A stretch of 64,000 nucleotides of DNA from CALDTK01 sp963837005 (GCA_963837005.1 CAWIMC010000020.1:248001-312000); one strand, 5' to 3'; positions 35,702 to 44,345 are shown, counted from the stretch's first letter. Notes: generated from the sequence alone by a model not told the origin. Made by a program: numbers and translations.

Positions 35702-36363
35702 GAAGCGCGACGATGTTTATGCAGGCCCTCTGCGGACTGGCCATCGCGGCGACGCTGCTGCTTTCCAGCTGCGAGAATGATGCTCGCAAGTACGTGCTGA
35801 TCCAAACCGACTTCGGGGACATGCGCGTGCTGCTCTACGACTCGACGCCTGTCCACCGCGACAATTTCCTAAAACTCGTCGAGGCCGGCTTTTACGACAG
35901 CCTGCTTTTTCACCGCGTCATGCCTGGGTACCTCATCCAGGGGGGCGACCCGGACTCTCGAAACGCCGAGCCGCGGGCCCTGCTCGGCGAGGGCGGACCG
36001 GGCTACACACTTCCCGCAGAGATCGGCGCGCCGCACCTGCGTGGGGTTTTGGCGGCAGCCCGCTTTGGAGACCCCGTCAATCCCGACAAGCGCTCCAACG
36101 GTTCGCAGTTCTTCATCGTCACCGGGCAGCCGATCACCGATGATATCCTCGACCAAATGCTGGCCAACTACGGCGCCACCGTCACCGACGATGAGCGCGC
36201 CCGCTACCGCAAGTACGGCGGCGCCCCACAGCTCGACGGCGGCTACACGGCCTTCGGGGAGGTGGTCGAGGGGCTGTACGTGGTCGATAAGATTGCTGCG
36301 GTACCAAAGGATCGGCTCGATCGCCCGCGCGAGGACGTCTATATGCGGATTTTAATGGATTGA
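35698..36363 (+). CDS. Cyclophilin-type peptidyl-prolyl isomerase lipoprotein
   Basis: 221 residues with a lipoprotein signal ending in LLLSSC (Cys26). The cyclophilin fold follows: TDFGDMRVLLYDSTPVHRDNF, then FHRVMPGYLIQGGDP (the catalytic Arg is in the FHRV element), AAARFGDPVNPDKRSNGSQFFIV, and a YTAFGEVVEGLYVVDKIA ending. It catalyses prolyl cis-trans isomerisation, here in the periplasm or on a membrane surface. It overlaps the previous gene by 4 bases. A second cyclophilin follows 141 bases downstream; the two are paralogues. Confidence 0.92.
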   Translation: MRSATMFMQALCGLAIAATLLLSSCENDARKYVLIQTDFGDMRVLLYDSTPVHRDNFLKLVEAGFYDSLLFHRVMPGYLIQGGDPDSRNAEPRALLGEGGPGYTLPAEIGAPHLRGVLAAARFGDPVNPDKRSNGSQFFIVTGQPITDDILDQMLANYGATVTDDERARYRKYGGAPQLDGGYTAFGEVVEGLYVVDKIAAVPKDRLDRPREDVYMRILMD

Positions 36364-36465
36364 GCCGTCCTGTAAGCCTCGGTGCAGAAGCGAAGCGCCT
36401 CCCCGTCCTCGGTGCTAAATTCCCGTCGTGCTACTAGTCCATACGCTCTGCGAAGCCGAGTCAAA

Positions 36466-36473
36466 TACCTTTA
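36466..36473 (+). promoter_or_regulatory. -7-like box (TACCTTTA)
   Basis: One mismatch to TAnnTTTG, 31 bases before the PKD-cyclophilin start. Confidence 0.35.
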
Positions 36474-36504
36474 CCGCCGCTTGGATCAGATCCGCTGTTT
36501 GCAT

Positions 36505-37419
36505 ATGTCCAATTTCGCTAAGTCCTCCCGGCTTTCGCCAAAACCTATTCTTGCGGTACTCGCAGTGGCCGCGTTAGCATCCTGCGCCCGGCCCACGGCC
36601 CGTTTTGCCGTTAAGGCCCCCGACAAAACCGCCCCCGCCACCGTCGCCTTCGAGAACAGCTCCGAGAAGGCCCTCACCTACCTGTGGGACTTCGGCGACG
36701 GCAACACCTCCGAGGCCGAAAACCCGGAACACCGCTACGTCACGAGCGGCAACTACCTCGTTACCTTGCGCGCCCAGGGCAAGCGCCGCGCCGACGTCGA
36801 GACCCAAACCCTCCAAATCATCGGACCCTTAGCTTGTATGGTAGAGATCACCACCCCCTTCGGAAAAATGCTCGTGCAGCTCAGCGACAAAACGCCCAAG
36901 CACCGCGACAACTTCATCAAACTCGTCGAGCAAGGCTTCTACGAGGACCTCATCTTCCACCGCGTCATCGACGGTTTCATGCTCCAGGGCGGTGACCCGA
37001 ACAGCCGCGGCGCCGCCCCCGGCACCCAACTCGGCAGCGGCGGACCCGGCTACACCATCGACGCCGAGTTTACCCCCGAACTCGCCCACGTTAAGGGTGC
37101 CCTCTCGGCCGCGCGCCTCGGCGACCAGATGAACCCCTCCAAGGCCTCCAGCGGCTCGCAGTTTTATATCGTCTCCGGCCGCGAGGTCAAGGAGTCAGAA
37201 CTCCAGCGCACCGAGAGCATGAAGAACCTTCGCTACGATCCCGACACCCGCGCCGCCTATATGGAGCGCGGTGGCGTCCCCTTCCTCGACGCCGAGTACA
37301 CCGTCTTCGGACAAGTCATCGAAGGCCTCGACGTCATCGACAAGATCTCTGCCGCCAAGACCGCCCCCGGCGATCGCCCGGTGGAAGATGTGACGATGAA
37401 GATGCGGATTATTAATTAA
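36505..37419 (+). CDS. PKD-domain plus cyclophilin lipoprotein
   Basis: 304 residues from ATG 36505; the longer upstream frame lacks a signal. The lipobox is VAALASC (about Cys22). A PKD domain (about 30-105: VAFENSSEKALTYLWDFGDG, then YVTSGNYLVTLRA) is joined to a cyclophilin domain (about 115-304: PKHRDNFIKLVEQGF, IFHRVIDGFMLQGGDP, GSQFYIVSGREV, FGQVIEGLDVIDKISA). PKD domains bind protein or glycan surfaces, so this fusion may hold the isomerase at the envelope near its clients. An exact dispersed 15-mer (36530-36544) lies within the signal-peptide codons and is read as LSPKP. Confidence 0.9.
   Translation: MSNFAKSSRLSPKPILAVLAVAALASCARPTARFAVKAPDKTAPATVAFENSSEKALTYLWDFGDGNTSEAENPEHRYVTSGNYLVTLRAQGKRRADVETQTLQIIGPLACMVEITTPFGKMLVQLSDKTPKHRDNFIKLVEQGFYEDLIFHRVIDGFMLQGGDPNSRGAAPGTQLGSGGPGYTIDAEFTPELAHVKGALSAARLGDQMNPSKASSGSQFYIVSGREVKESELQRTESMKNLRYDPDTRAAYMERGGVPFLDAEYTVFGQVIEGLDVIDKISAAKTAPGDRPVEDVTMKMRIIN
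36530..36544 (+). repeat. Dispersed 15-mer GGCTTTCGCCAAAAC
   Basis: Exact copy in the signal-peptide region of the PKD-cyclophilin gene, read as LSPKP. Confidence 0.9.
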
Positions 37420-37540
37420 GAACAAGGAGCATGGAGCATAGAACAAGGAGCATGGAGCATAGATCGCTGGTAGGCGTCCCCCAAAGCGATCCATGTTCTA
37501 TGTTCCATGTTCTCCAGACCGATTCATGTTCCATGCTCCC
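37420..37540. repeat. Short direct and inverted repeats before ppgK
   Basis: A 21-base unit (GAACAAGGAGCATGGAGCAT plus A) occurs twice in tandem at 37420-37461. Downstream, CCATGTTCTATGTTCCATG and CATGTTCCATGCTCC run in the opposite sense, so imperfect hairpins can form across the gap between the cyclophilin stop and the glucokinase gene. They could act as a bidirectional terminator or be a decayed small repeat element. Confidence 0.55.
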
Positions 37541-37558
37541 AAAGGCTACCTTCCCCCC

Positions 37559-38344
37559 ATGAGTGACCCCAACCATATTTTAGGGATCGACGTCGGCGCG
37601 ACCGGTATCAAGGGTGCCATCGTCGACGTGTCGACCGGTAAGCTGCTCACCGAGCGATTGCGCGTGCCGACGCCGCAGCCCGCGACCCCGAAAGCGATGA
37701 CCAAGGCCTTCCATGAGCTGTACCGACTGTTCGAGTACGAGGGAGATGTGGTGGGGGTGGGTTTTCCAGCGATCATTCGACGCGGGGTAGCGCTCTCGGC
37801 CGCTAACATCAGTCCGGATTGGATTCGGACTTCGGTCTCGGATATCTTCGGGAAGGCCTGTGGCAAAAGGGTATTCGTTCTCAACGACGCGGACGCCGCA
37901 GGGCTCGCGAGTGCCACCTTCGGCTCGGCACAACACGCCTCCGGGGTGACGGTCTTTCTTACCATCGGCACCGGTATCGGCTCGGCTCTTTTCATCGACA
38001 ACGAGTTGGTGCCCAACTCGGAGTTCGGCCACATCTACATGCCCAACGGGATGAAGTCGGAGCACTATGCCAGTTCGAAAACCCGCAAGAGCCTAGAGCT
38101 CGGCTGGGAGGAGTGGGGACGTCGCTTCGGGGACGTGCTCTCGCAACTCGAACGCATCCTTTCGCCAGATCTCTTCGTGCTCGGTGGTGGGGCATCGAAG
38201 CACTTCGACCTCTACAAGCACACCTTCGAAACCTCGGTACCCGTGGTCCCCGCAGAGTACCAGAACGAGGCCGGAGCCGTAGGAGCAGCCCTCTTCGCGC
38301 ACAAGCAGCAGCACCTCAGTCCGAGCCGCGCAGTCATCATCTAG
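37559..38344 (+). CDS. ppgK: Polyphosphate-type glucokinase (ROK family)
   Basis: 261 residues from ATG 37559. The phosphate-1 motif LGIDVGATGIKGAIVDV, VGVGFPAIIRRGV, LNDADAAGLA (catalytic Asp), FLTIGTGIGSALFIDN and the NSEFGHI motif match the PpgK branch, which uses polyphosphate (and often ATP) to phosphorylate glucose. The RKSLELGWEEWGRRFG segment replaces the usual ROK zinc motif, another PpgK trait. Soluble. A TACCTTCC sequence a few bases upstream is a possible -7 box. Confidence 0.87.
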   Translation: MSDPNHILGIDVGATGIKGAIVDVSTGKLLTERLRVPTPQPATPKAMTKAFHELYRLFEYEGDVVGVGFPAIIRRGVALSAANISPDWIRTSVSDIFGKACGKRVFVLNDADAAGLASATFGSAQHASGVTVFLTIGTGIGSALFIDNELVPNSEFGHIYMPNGMKSEHYASSKTRKSLELGWEEWGRRFGDVLSQLERILSPDLFVLGGGASKHFDLYKHTFETSVPVVPAEYQNEAGAVGAALFAHKQQHLSPSRAVII

Positions 38345-38359
38345 CCCGACGCTCGCGGT

Positions 38360-39178
38360 CTACTTGGGTATGGCGCGCCGCAGCACGTTGCGGTACCGTG
38401 TCGTGTACAGACTATCCGTACCCACACAGTCCATGACCCGCTCTGCGAAGGTGGCCTCCCACAGGTCTTCCGCTGGACGAGCCTGGCGGTAGGGGGTTTT
38501 GGCGTCGAGCCGCTGTATAGCCTCGGGCAGCGCCGCGTGATCGTAGTTGCTGGGGCACACGAGCAGGGCGGCGAGACTGTCGGCGATGGCCAACTCCTGG
38601 GCCGTGAAGGCGAGTTTTGGCGAAAGCTGAATCAAGCCCCCGTAGTCGACAGGATTGTCGAGGAGGATGTCCCCGAGCAACACGTTGTCCCCCACTACGC
38701 GCACGAAGGCTGCCATAGCGGCACCGCTCTCGACCAAGGCAACTTCGCGAGCGAGTACGCCGACCAGTTCTGCTTCGTTGCGGAGGGCGTGCAGGAGGCC
38801 GGTGTGGAAGACGAGGTGCCCCCCCGGCAAAGAGTACGCGTGCATGCTGGTGTCCATCACGAGGTGAACGCGCCACCCAAAGCTGTCGCGCCGCGTGACA
38901 GGGGCCTGGTCGACGAGTTGTTGGAGCAGCGGGTCGATGTAGTCGGCGGCTTCGGCACGGTACCCAGGATCGCCCGGACTCAGCAGTGCCACGTTGGCTT
39001 TGCGCCAGTCGGCCTCCAGGAGGCGGTCGCCGATCAGGGCCTCCTGTGCGCCCGAGAAGGACTTCGGGTTGAGCCGCACGATCTCGGTCGACTCCTCACG
39101 GCAGGCGGTCCCGGCGAGCAGCGCCGCGACGACGACCAGTAGTAAGCAGCCGCGCGTTAGGTGACAAAAATGAACCAT
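38360..39178 (-). CDS. M48-like lipoprotein lacking the HExxH motif
   Basis: 272 residues from ATG 39178, with a lipoprotein signal ending in LLAGTAC (Cys26). The centre matches M48 (YfgC/BepA-like) peptidases: INAYSLPGG-like MHAYSLPGGHLVFHTGLLHALRN, then NEAELVGVLAREVALVESG where active enzymes have NEAELA.VLAHEI.H. The zinc-binding HExxH is therefore replaced by REVAL, and the protein is probably a non-catalytic chaperone-like member. Later family landmarks (AFTAQELAIADSLAALLV, resembling the EleaDxxA motif) are recognisable. A 14/15 copy of the dispersed repeat encodes QLSPK. Convergent with ppgK. Confidence 0.8.
   Translation of the reverse strand: MVHFCHLTRGCLLLVVVAALLAGTACREESTEIVRLNPKSFSGAQEALIGDRLLEADWRKANVALLSPGDPGYRAEAADYIDPLLQQLVDQAPVTRRDSFGWRVHLVMDTSMHAYSLPGGHLVFHTGLLHALRNEAELVGVLAREVALVESGAAMAAFVRVVGDNVLLGDILLDNPVDYGGLIQLSPKLAFTAQELAIADSLAALLVCPSNYDHAALPEAIQRLDAKTPYRQARPAEDLWEATFAERVMDCVGTDSLYTTRYRNVLRRAIPK
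38614..38628 (-). repeat. Dispersed 15-mer, one-mismatch copy
   Basis: AGCTTTCGCCAAAAC on the minus strand inside the M48-like gene, read as LSPK. Confidence 0.75.
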
Positions 39179-39221
39179 ACGTGCGTCGAGCGGCAAAATC
39201 TGGGCCACGAGTACGCGATCG

Positions 39222-40622
39222 CTACGCAAAGCACTTGATTACCTGGTTGACCAAGTCGTGATCGACTAGTTCTGGAGCGATTTCGAAGAGGGTATCCCGC
39301 GCTTCCCACTCTTCGGGGAGGATCTCCGCCAGCAGACGCAGGGCCTCTCCCTCGCGGGCGAGCTGTAGGTAGATGGCTACGCGGGCGTAGCGGAGTTCCG
39401 GACCGTAGGTGTAGAGTTCGGACTCGTCGAGGATCATCATTGCCTCCATGCCGCGATCGTGGTCGAGCAGGAACGTAACGTGGGCGAGCCAGTACCCGCT
39501 GAGTTCCGGGGCGATCTCGCAGGCGAGTCCGAAGGCAGCTTCGGCCCCTTCGAGGTCACCGATCTCGACGAGGGCCTCCGCGAGGGAGAAGGCGTATCGC
39601 TCGACGCGGCGGTTGACGGAGATGGCGGCCCGGTACGACTTTATGGCCGGCACCCACCGTGCCTCAGCGGCATAGCAGAGCCCGCGGTAGTAGAGGGCCT
39701 CGTCGTGGTTCGGGCTCCGGGTAAGGACGCGATTGAGGCACAGGCGCGCCTGCGTGAACGCCTCCGTGTGGAGGTAGCATTGTCCGAGCCGCAGCAGGAC
39801 CTCGTTGTCGCCGTTGACGTATTCGAGCATGACCTCGTAGATCTCTACGGCACGGGCGTACTGCGCGGTCTCGTAGCAGATCTCCCCGGCCTCGCGGTAG
39901 GCGTACTCGTAGCGGGGGTCGATGAGGTAAGCGTACTCGAAGGCCGCCAGCGCGGTCTCGGTTTCGCCCTGGGCATAGCGGGCGTGCCCCAGGTTGAACC
40001 AGGCGCGGCTACAGTAGGCGTGGTCGCGGACGATCTCCGCGCAGATCTCCTCCGTCTGGGCGTGGCGACCGGTGAGTTCGGTACTGACCCAAAGCAGCGA
40101 CAGGGCCTCCAGGTTGGTGGGCCATTCGTGGAGGGCCTGCGCGAGGAAGAAGTACATGTCGGGGTAGCGGCCCATCTGCTCGAAGACCACTGCCTCGGCG
40201 ACGGCCATCTCGCTGCGCAGGCGTGGGTCTTGGAGGTCGTCGAGATCGTCGAGCGCCCCGAAGGCGGCCTCGGCCTGGCCCATGCCGGCGAGGGTCTTCG
40301 CGCGCTGGATCGCAATGGCGGGCAGTCCACGTCCGTAGGTCTCCGCGGCGGCGAGCGTCTCGAGGGCGTCGTCGAAGAGTTGGAGGTCACACAGCACGGT
40401 GGCCTTGGCGAGGTAGAGGTCGACGCTATAGGCGAAGTGCCCGAGGGCGGACTCCGACACGTTAAGGGCCTCGTCGTACATCAGGCGCTCGCGGTAGTGC
40501 GCGACGATGTCGAGGTAGGCGCGTTGGTCGAAGCCGGGTTCGGTGGCCTCTTGGATACTGCGCTGGTAGCGGCGGGCGAGCTCGTTTGGGGCGGTAGCGG
40601 GTGAGGGGCGCTTGGGGTTCAT
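39222..40622 (-). CDS. TPR-repeat protein
   Basis: 466 residues from ATG 40622 (MNPKRPSPATAP). No signal peptide or membrane segment, so cytoplasmic. About ten TPR units cover residues 40-450, with typical W/L-G-A-P patterns, for example AWFNLGHARYAQGETETALAAFEYA and VLLRLGQCYLHTEAFTQA. TPR arrays scaffold protein complexes. Partners are not indicated by context, although the M48-like lipoprotein lies 43 bases downstream in the same direction. Confidence 0.88.
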   Translation of the reverse strand: MNPKRPSPATAPNELARRYQRSIQEATEPGFDQRAYLDIVAHYRERLMYDEALNVSESALGHFAYSVDLYLAKATVLCDLQLFDDALETLAAAETYGRGLPAIAIQRAKTLAGMGQAEAAFGALDDLDDLQDPRLRSEMAVAEAVVFEQMGRYPDMYFFLAQALHEWPTNLEALSLLWVSTELTGRHAQTEEICAEIVRDHAYCSRAWFNLGHARYAQGETETALAAFEYAYLIDPRYEYAYREAGEICYETAQYARAVEIYEVMLEYVNGDNEVLLRLGQCYLHTEAFTQARLCLNRVLTRSPNHDEALYYRGLCYAAEARWVPAIKSYRAAISVNRRVERYAFSLAEALVEIGDLEGAEAAFGLACEIAPELSGYWLAHVTFLLDHDRGMEAMMILDESELYTYGPELRYARVAIYLQLAREGEALRLLAEILPEEWEARDTLFEIAPELVDHDLVNQVIKCFA

Positions 40623-40867
40623 GGCAGTGCGTCGTACAGGGTGACGCAACGAATGTATCGGGGGGCCTTCCGGCAAAACGGAATAGATAGGGTGTGGCGG
40701 GGGTGGGTGAGGGAACGGTATGTGAGGGCGCGAGCTTCGCTAGTTGGGCGCTTTGCTAGTTGGGCGGCTCTGTCTGATTGGAGGGTAGATTTGAGTGATC
40801 AATTGTTGCAGAAGTGGCCTAGTGGCGCTGGGTTTCTTGGGCTATAGCCCGGCCCGCTCGCGATTCA
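40623..40867. other. Intergenic stretch with repeat-family copies
   Basis: No gene. It holds a TACATTCG promoter-like box (40650-40657, minus strand), a swapped-arm member of the dispersed-repeat family (GCCTTCCGGCAAAAC, 40665-40679), and two 16-bp units (40735-40766) of the family that also makes the array at 63.8 kb. Confidence 0.6.
40650..40657 (-). promoter_or_regulatory. -7-like box (TACATTCG) of the TPR gene
   Basis: One mismatch to TAnnTTTG, 28 bases before the TPR-protein start. Confidence 0.4.
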
Positions 40868-40870
40868 CAC

Positions 40871-41466
40871 GCCGTGTGCGCGTCTGTAGAGCCGCGTTTG
40901 CCTGGCTCCCGCCAGGTGCCGAGACGTGAGGACGGGCTGTGGCGACGGGCTGTGCCAACGCCCTGTGGACCTGGCGGGAGCCAGGCAAACACTGCTCTTG
41001 CACCGTCTCGTCTGGCCGCCGTGCGCGCGTCTGTAGAGCCGCGTTTGCCTGGCTCCCGCCAGGTGCCGAGACATGAGGACGGGCTGTGGCGACGGGCTGT
41101 GCGAACGCCCTGTGGACCTGGCGGGAGCCAGGCAAACACTGCTCTTGCACCGTCTCGTCTGGCCGCCGTGTGCGCGTCTGTAGAGCCGCGTTTGCCTGGC
41201 TCCCGCCAGATGCCGAGACATGAGGACAGGCTGTGGCGACGGGCTGTGCGAACGCCCTGTGGACCTGGCGGGAGCCAGGCAAACACCGCCCTTGCACCGT
41301 CTCGTCTGGCCGCCGTGTGCGCGTCTGTAGAGCCGCGTTTGCCTGGCTCCCGCCAGGTGCCGAGACATGAGGACGGGCTGTGGCGACGGGCTGTGCGAAC
41401 GCCCTGTGGACCTGGCGGGAGCCAGGCAAACACTGCCCTTGCACCGTCTCGTCTGGCCGCCGTGTG
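40871..41466. repeat. Four-unit 147-bp tandem array of hairpins
   Basis: Four near-identical 147-bp units; the shared GCGTTTGCC occurs at 40894, 41041, 41188 and 41335, exactly 147 apart. In the first unit a 22-bp left arm (40896-40917) and its perfect reverse complement (40969-40990) enclose 51 bases, so each unit can form a long hairpin. Each arm also contains its own dyad, CCTGGC-TCCC-GCCAGG. The period is divisible by three, which explains the long open frames on both strands; these have arginine-rich nonsense composition and no homology visible, so no gene is called. Units differ by a few point changes only. Confidence 0.9.
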
Positions 41467-41515
41467 TACCGACGCACAGACCAACTAGGCCCCGCCGCCC
41501 TCCAAAAAGACGTGC

Positions 41516-42760
41516 CTACACTTTTTTCAACACCACCACCGCATTGTGCCCACCAAACCCAAAGCCGTTGCTCAGTGCCACGTCTACCTTCCTTCGTTCG
41601 GCCTCATTAAACGTCAAGCGAAAGCGCTTGTCGATCTCCGGGTCGTCATTGAAGTGATTGATCGTCGGCGGGACGAAGCCCTCGCGGATCGCGAGCACGC
41701 AGGCGATCGCCTCGATGGCACCGGCGGCCCCCAACAGGTGACCGGTCATCGACTTCGTGCTCGAGATGTTGAGGCCGAAGGCGGCGTCCCCGAAGGCCTG
41801 GCGCACGGCCTTGAGTTCGGCAATGTCACCGAGGGACGTAGAGGTGCCGTGCGTATTGACGTAGTCGACCTGCTCGGCGGTGAGGCCAGCCTCCGCGAGG
41901 GCGAGCTTCATGGCGCGGCGGGCACCCTCGCCCTCGGGGTGGGGCGCGGTGATGTGGTGGGCGTCGGCCGTGGCACTCGTGCCCACGACCTCAGCCAGGA
42001 TATTGGCTCCCCGCTTCTTGGCGTGTTCGTACTCCTCGACGATGAGCGTACCCGAGCCCTCGCCCAGCACAAAGCCGTCGCGCTCGGCATCGTAGGGGCG
42101 GCTGGCCGTGGCCGGATCATCGTTGCGGGCCGAGAGCGCTTTCATCGACCCGAAGCCGCCGACGCCCGTGCGCGTAATGGCCGACTCCGCACCGCCCGTC
42201 ACCACGATGTCCGCCTTGCCGAGCTTGATGGCATCACAGGCGCACATCATGGCGTGGTTGGCGGTGGCGCAGGCGCTTACGGTACCGAAGTTGATGCCCG
42301 TGAAAGTGTAGCGCATCGAGATCAGCCCGGCGGCAATGTCGATGATCATCTTCGGGATCATAAAGGGATTGTAGCGCGGGTCGGCGCGACCGGTGTTCTC
42401 CTCGATGTCCTCCTGGAGCGTGGAGAGGCCGCCGATCCCCGAACCGAAGATGACGCCGATGCGCGATGGATCGATGCCGTGGTCGCCGTCGGCCAAGCCC
42501 GCTTCGAGCAGGGCCTCGTGCGTGGACGCCATCGCGAGCTGCGTGAAACGGTCCATGCGACGCACCTCGCGCTTGTCGATCGTGAGCAGGGGGTCGAAGT
42601 CCTTTACCTCGCAGGCGAACTGTGTTCTGAATTGGCTCGCGTCGAAGAGCGTGACCGGGGCTGCCCCCGAGGTGCCGGCCTGGAGGCCTATGCTAAACTC
42701 GGCGACGGAGTTGCCAATGGGCGTAAGGGCTCCCATGCCCGTGATGACGATGCGCTTCAT
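41516..42760 (-). CDS. fabF: Beta-ketoacyl-ACP synthase II
   Basis: 414 residues from ATG 42760 (MKRIVITGMGALTPIGN); an upstream frame through the dispersed repeat is rejected. The active-site Cys is in GTVSACATANHAM (about residue 164), the His pair is in NTHGTSTSLGD and STKSMTGHLLGAAG, and the GFGGHNAVVVLK ending is typical. It condenses malonyl-ACP with acyl-ACP in fatty-acid elongation. acpP lies immediately upstream in the same direction, the common acpP-fabF order. Confidence 0.96.
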   Translation of the reverse strand: MKRIVITGMGALTPIGNSVAEFSIGLQAGTSGAAPVTLFDASQFRTQFACEVKDFDPLLTIDKREVRRMDRFTQLAMASTHEALLEAGLADGDHGIDPSRIGVIFGSGIGGLSTLQEDIEENTGRADPRYNPFMIPKMIIDIAAGLISMRYTFTGINFGTVSACATANHAMMCACDAIKLGKADIVVTGGAESAITRTGVGGFGSMKALSARNDDPATASRPYDAERDGFVLGEGSGTLIVEEYEHAKKRGANILAEVVGTSATADAHHITAPHPEGEGARRAMKLALAEAGLTAEQVDYVNTHGTSTSLGDIAELKAVRQAFGDAAFGLNISSTKSMTGHLLGAAGAIEAIACVLAIREGFVPPTINHFNDDPEIDKRFRLTFNEAERRKVDVALSNGFGFGGHNAVVVLKKV

Positions 42761-42778
42761 GCGGGGGAAGATAGACGC

Positions 42779-42793
42779 GGCTTTCGCCAAAAC
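42779..42793 (+). repeat. Dispersed 15-mer GGCTTTCGCCAAAAC
   Basis: Exact intergenic copy, 19 bases upstream of fabF and between acpP and fabF. Confidence 0.9.
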
Positions 42794-42907
42794 CTGCGCC
42801 GACCCAAATGCAAACGGCCAGCCGCACGGGTTCGCGCGGCTGGCCGTTTAGTAAGTTAGTGAGTGCGGACCTCCGGGGCCTGGGCCGCGTAGGTCGATCG
42901 CAGGGGT

Positions 42908-43147
42908 TTAGGCTGCGGGGTTCTTTTCGAGGTAGTCGATCGCCTGGCCGACGGTCTGGATGTTTTCGGCTTGCTCGTCGGGGATCGAGATCTCGAACTC
43001 CTTCTCGAACTCCATGATGAGCTCTACGGTGTCGAGTGAGTCGGCCCCGAGGTCGTTGGTGAAGTTGGCTTCCCGGGTGACATCCTTCTCATCGACGCCG
43101 AGCTTATCGATGATGATCTTGTGAACGCGTGCGGCGACATCTGACAT
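42908..43147 (-). CDS. acpP: Acyl carrier protein
   Basis: 79 residues from ATG 43147 (MSDVAARVHKIIIDKLGVDE). The phosphopantetheine Ser is in LGADSLDTVELIMEFE (about residue 39). Acidic, four-helix ACP of the type II fatty-acid system. It forms an operon with fabF. Confidence 0.97.
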   Translation of the reverse strand: MSDVAARVHKIIIDKLGVDEKDVTREANFTNDLGADSLDTVELIMEFEKEFEISIPDEQAENIQTVGQAIDYLEKNPAA

Positions 43148-43171
43148 TTTACTTCCCTTTTGGTAAGGCCG

Positions 43172-43179
43172 CAAAGGAA
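43172..43179 (-). promoter_or_regulatory. -7-like box (TTCCTTTG) of acpP-fabF
   Basis: One mismatch to TAnnTTTG, 25 bases before the acpP start. Confidence 0.45.
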
Positions 43180-43228
43180 ACACGCGCACCGGAATTTTCC
43201 GCGCTAGTTTTCCAAGCCCTCCCGGGAC

Positions 43229-43236
43229 TACCTTCG
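43229..43236 (+). promoter_or_regulatory. -7-like box (TACCTTCG) of the 42-residue protein gene
   Basis: One mismatch to TAnnTTTG, 24 bases before ATG 43260, divergent from the acpP promoter. Confidence 0.4.
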
Positions 43237-43259
43237 CGGCCGCAAAACGCACCTCTACC

Positions 43260-43388
43260 ATGTCCGACGACATCCGCAACGCGGGCCTCAAGGCCTGGAT
43301 TTTCGCAGGGTTTTTTATCCTCCTGCTCCTGTTCGTCGCCCTGTGCGTCTACATTTACAACAGCAATCAGAACGGGCTGGCGAGCTAG
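43260..43388 (+). CDS. Small single-pass membrane protein (42 residues)
   Basis: An ORF from ATG 43260 to TAG 43386-43388, preceded by a promoter-like box. It has a short polar N-terminus (MSDDIRNAGLKAW), one strong membrane helix (IFAGFFILLLLFVALCVYIY) and a polar tail (NSNQNGLAS). The composition is that of a genuine small membrane protein rather than a chance frame, and the flanking genes leave exactly this space free. No family recognised. Confidence 0.6.
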   Translation: MSDDIRNAGLKAWIFAGFFILLLLFVALCVYIYNSNQNGLAS

Positions 43389-43638
43389 GCCCCCGTTGGC
43401 AGCATAGCAGTGGGGGCCGCGCGTACCTTCCGCCGCTATGGCACCTGTATTTACCAATGACGCGGTGGTGCTCGGCATCCTCATCGTGACGCTCGCTCTC
43501 GTGTTTACGGCCGAGCGGCGCTTCCCGAAGGTGTTCCGGGTGTTGCCGGCCCTGCTGTTGTGTTACTTCGTTCCGGCGTTGCTGCACGACCCCCTGCACT
43601 TGATCGCGCCCCACTGGTACGTAGCCGACCTGTGGCCG

Positions 43639-43653
43639 GTTTTGGCGAAAGCC
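43639..43653 (-). repeat. Dispersed 15-mer GGCTTTCGCCAAAAC
   Basis: Exact copy opposite to the DUF819 gene, read there as VLAKA. Confidence 0.9.
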
Positions 43654-44330
43654 GGACTCTCGCTGCCGCAAAACGCGAGCTACGCGGAGGTCCAGGAGGC
43701 GATCGGACAACGCGGGCTTGACGAAGGGGGACTTCGCGGCGTACGAACGTGGGTCGAGTCTGTACTTCATGGCCTCGCGGTATTTGCTGCCGGCGGCGCT
43801 GGTGCTGCTGTGTTTGAGTATTGACCTGAAGGCGGTCTTGAATCTCGGTCCGAAGGCGCTGATCATGTTTTTTGCGGCGACGCTGGGGATTGTGCTCGGC
43901 GGGCCGGTCGCGCTGATCATCGCGACGAATCTCTTCCCGGAGGCCTTCGTCGTGACGCCGGACGAACTGTGGCGCGGACTGGCGACGATTGCGGGGAGTT
44001 GGATCGGCGGCGGGGCTAATCAAACGGCGATGCGGGAGATTTACGAGGTGCCGGACGGGCTGTTCGCGAGCATGGTGGTGGTCGACATCATCGTGGCCAA
44101 CATCTGGCTGGCCTTCCTGCTGTACGGCGCGGGTCAGGCCGAGCGCGTGGACCGCTGGCTGAAGGCGGATTCGAGCGCGATCGAGGACCTGAAGCGGCGC
44201 GTGGCCGATTATCAGGCTAGCGTATTGAAGGTGCCGACGACGTACGAAACGTTCGCGCTGCTGGCGGTGGCGTTTGGGGCGGTGGCGCTGTCGCATGCCC
44301 TGGCCGACGTGGTTGCGCCGTGGGTAGGTG

Positions 44331-44345
44331 GTTTTGGCGAAAGCC
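44331..44345 (-). repeat. Dispersed 15-mer GGCTTTCGCCAAAAC
   Basis: Exact copy opposite to the DUF819 gene, read there as GFGES. Confidence 0.9.

Noticed and set aside
40842..41488. Long open frames of about 200 codons on both strands
   Set aside because: They follow from a 147-bp tandem repeat whose period is divisible by three. Composition is Arg/Gly/Ala/Pro-rich on every strand, with no start context or homology.
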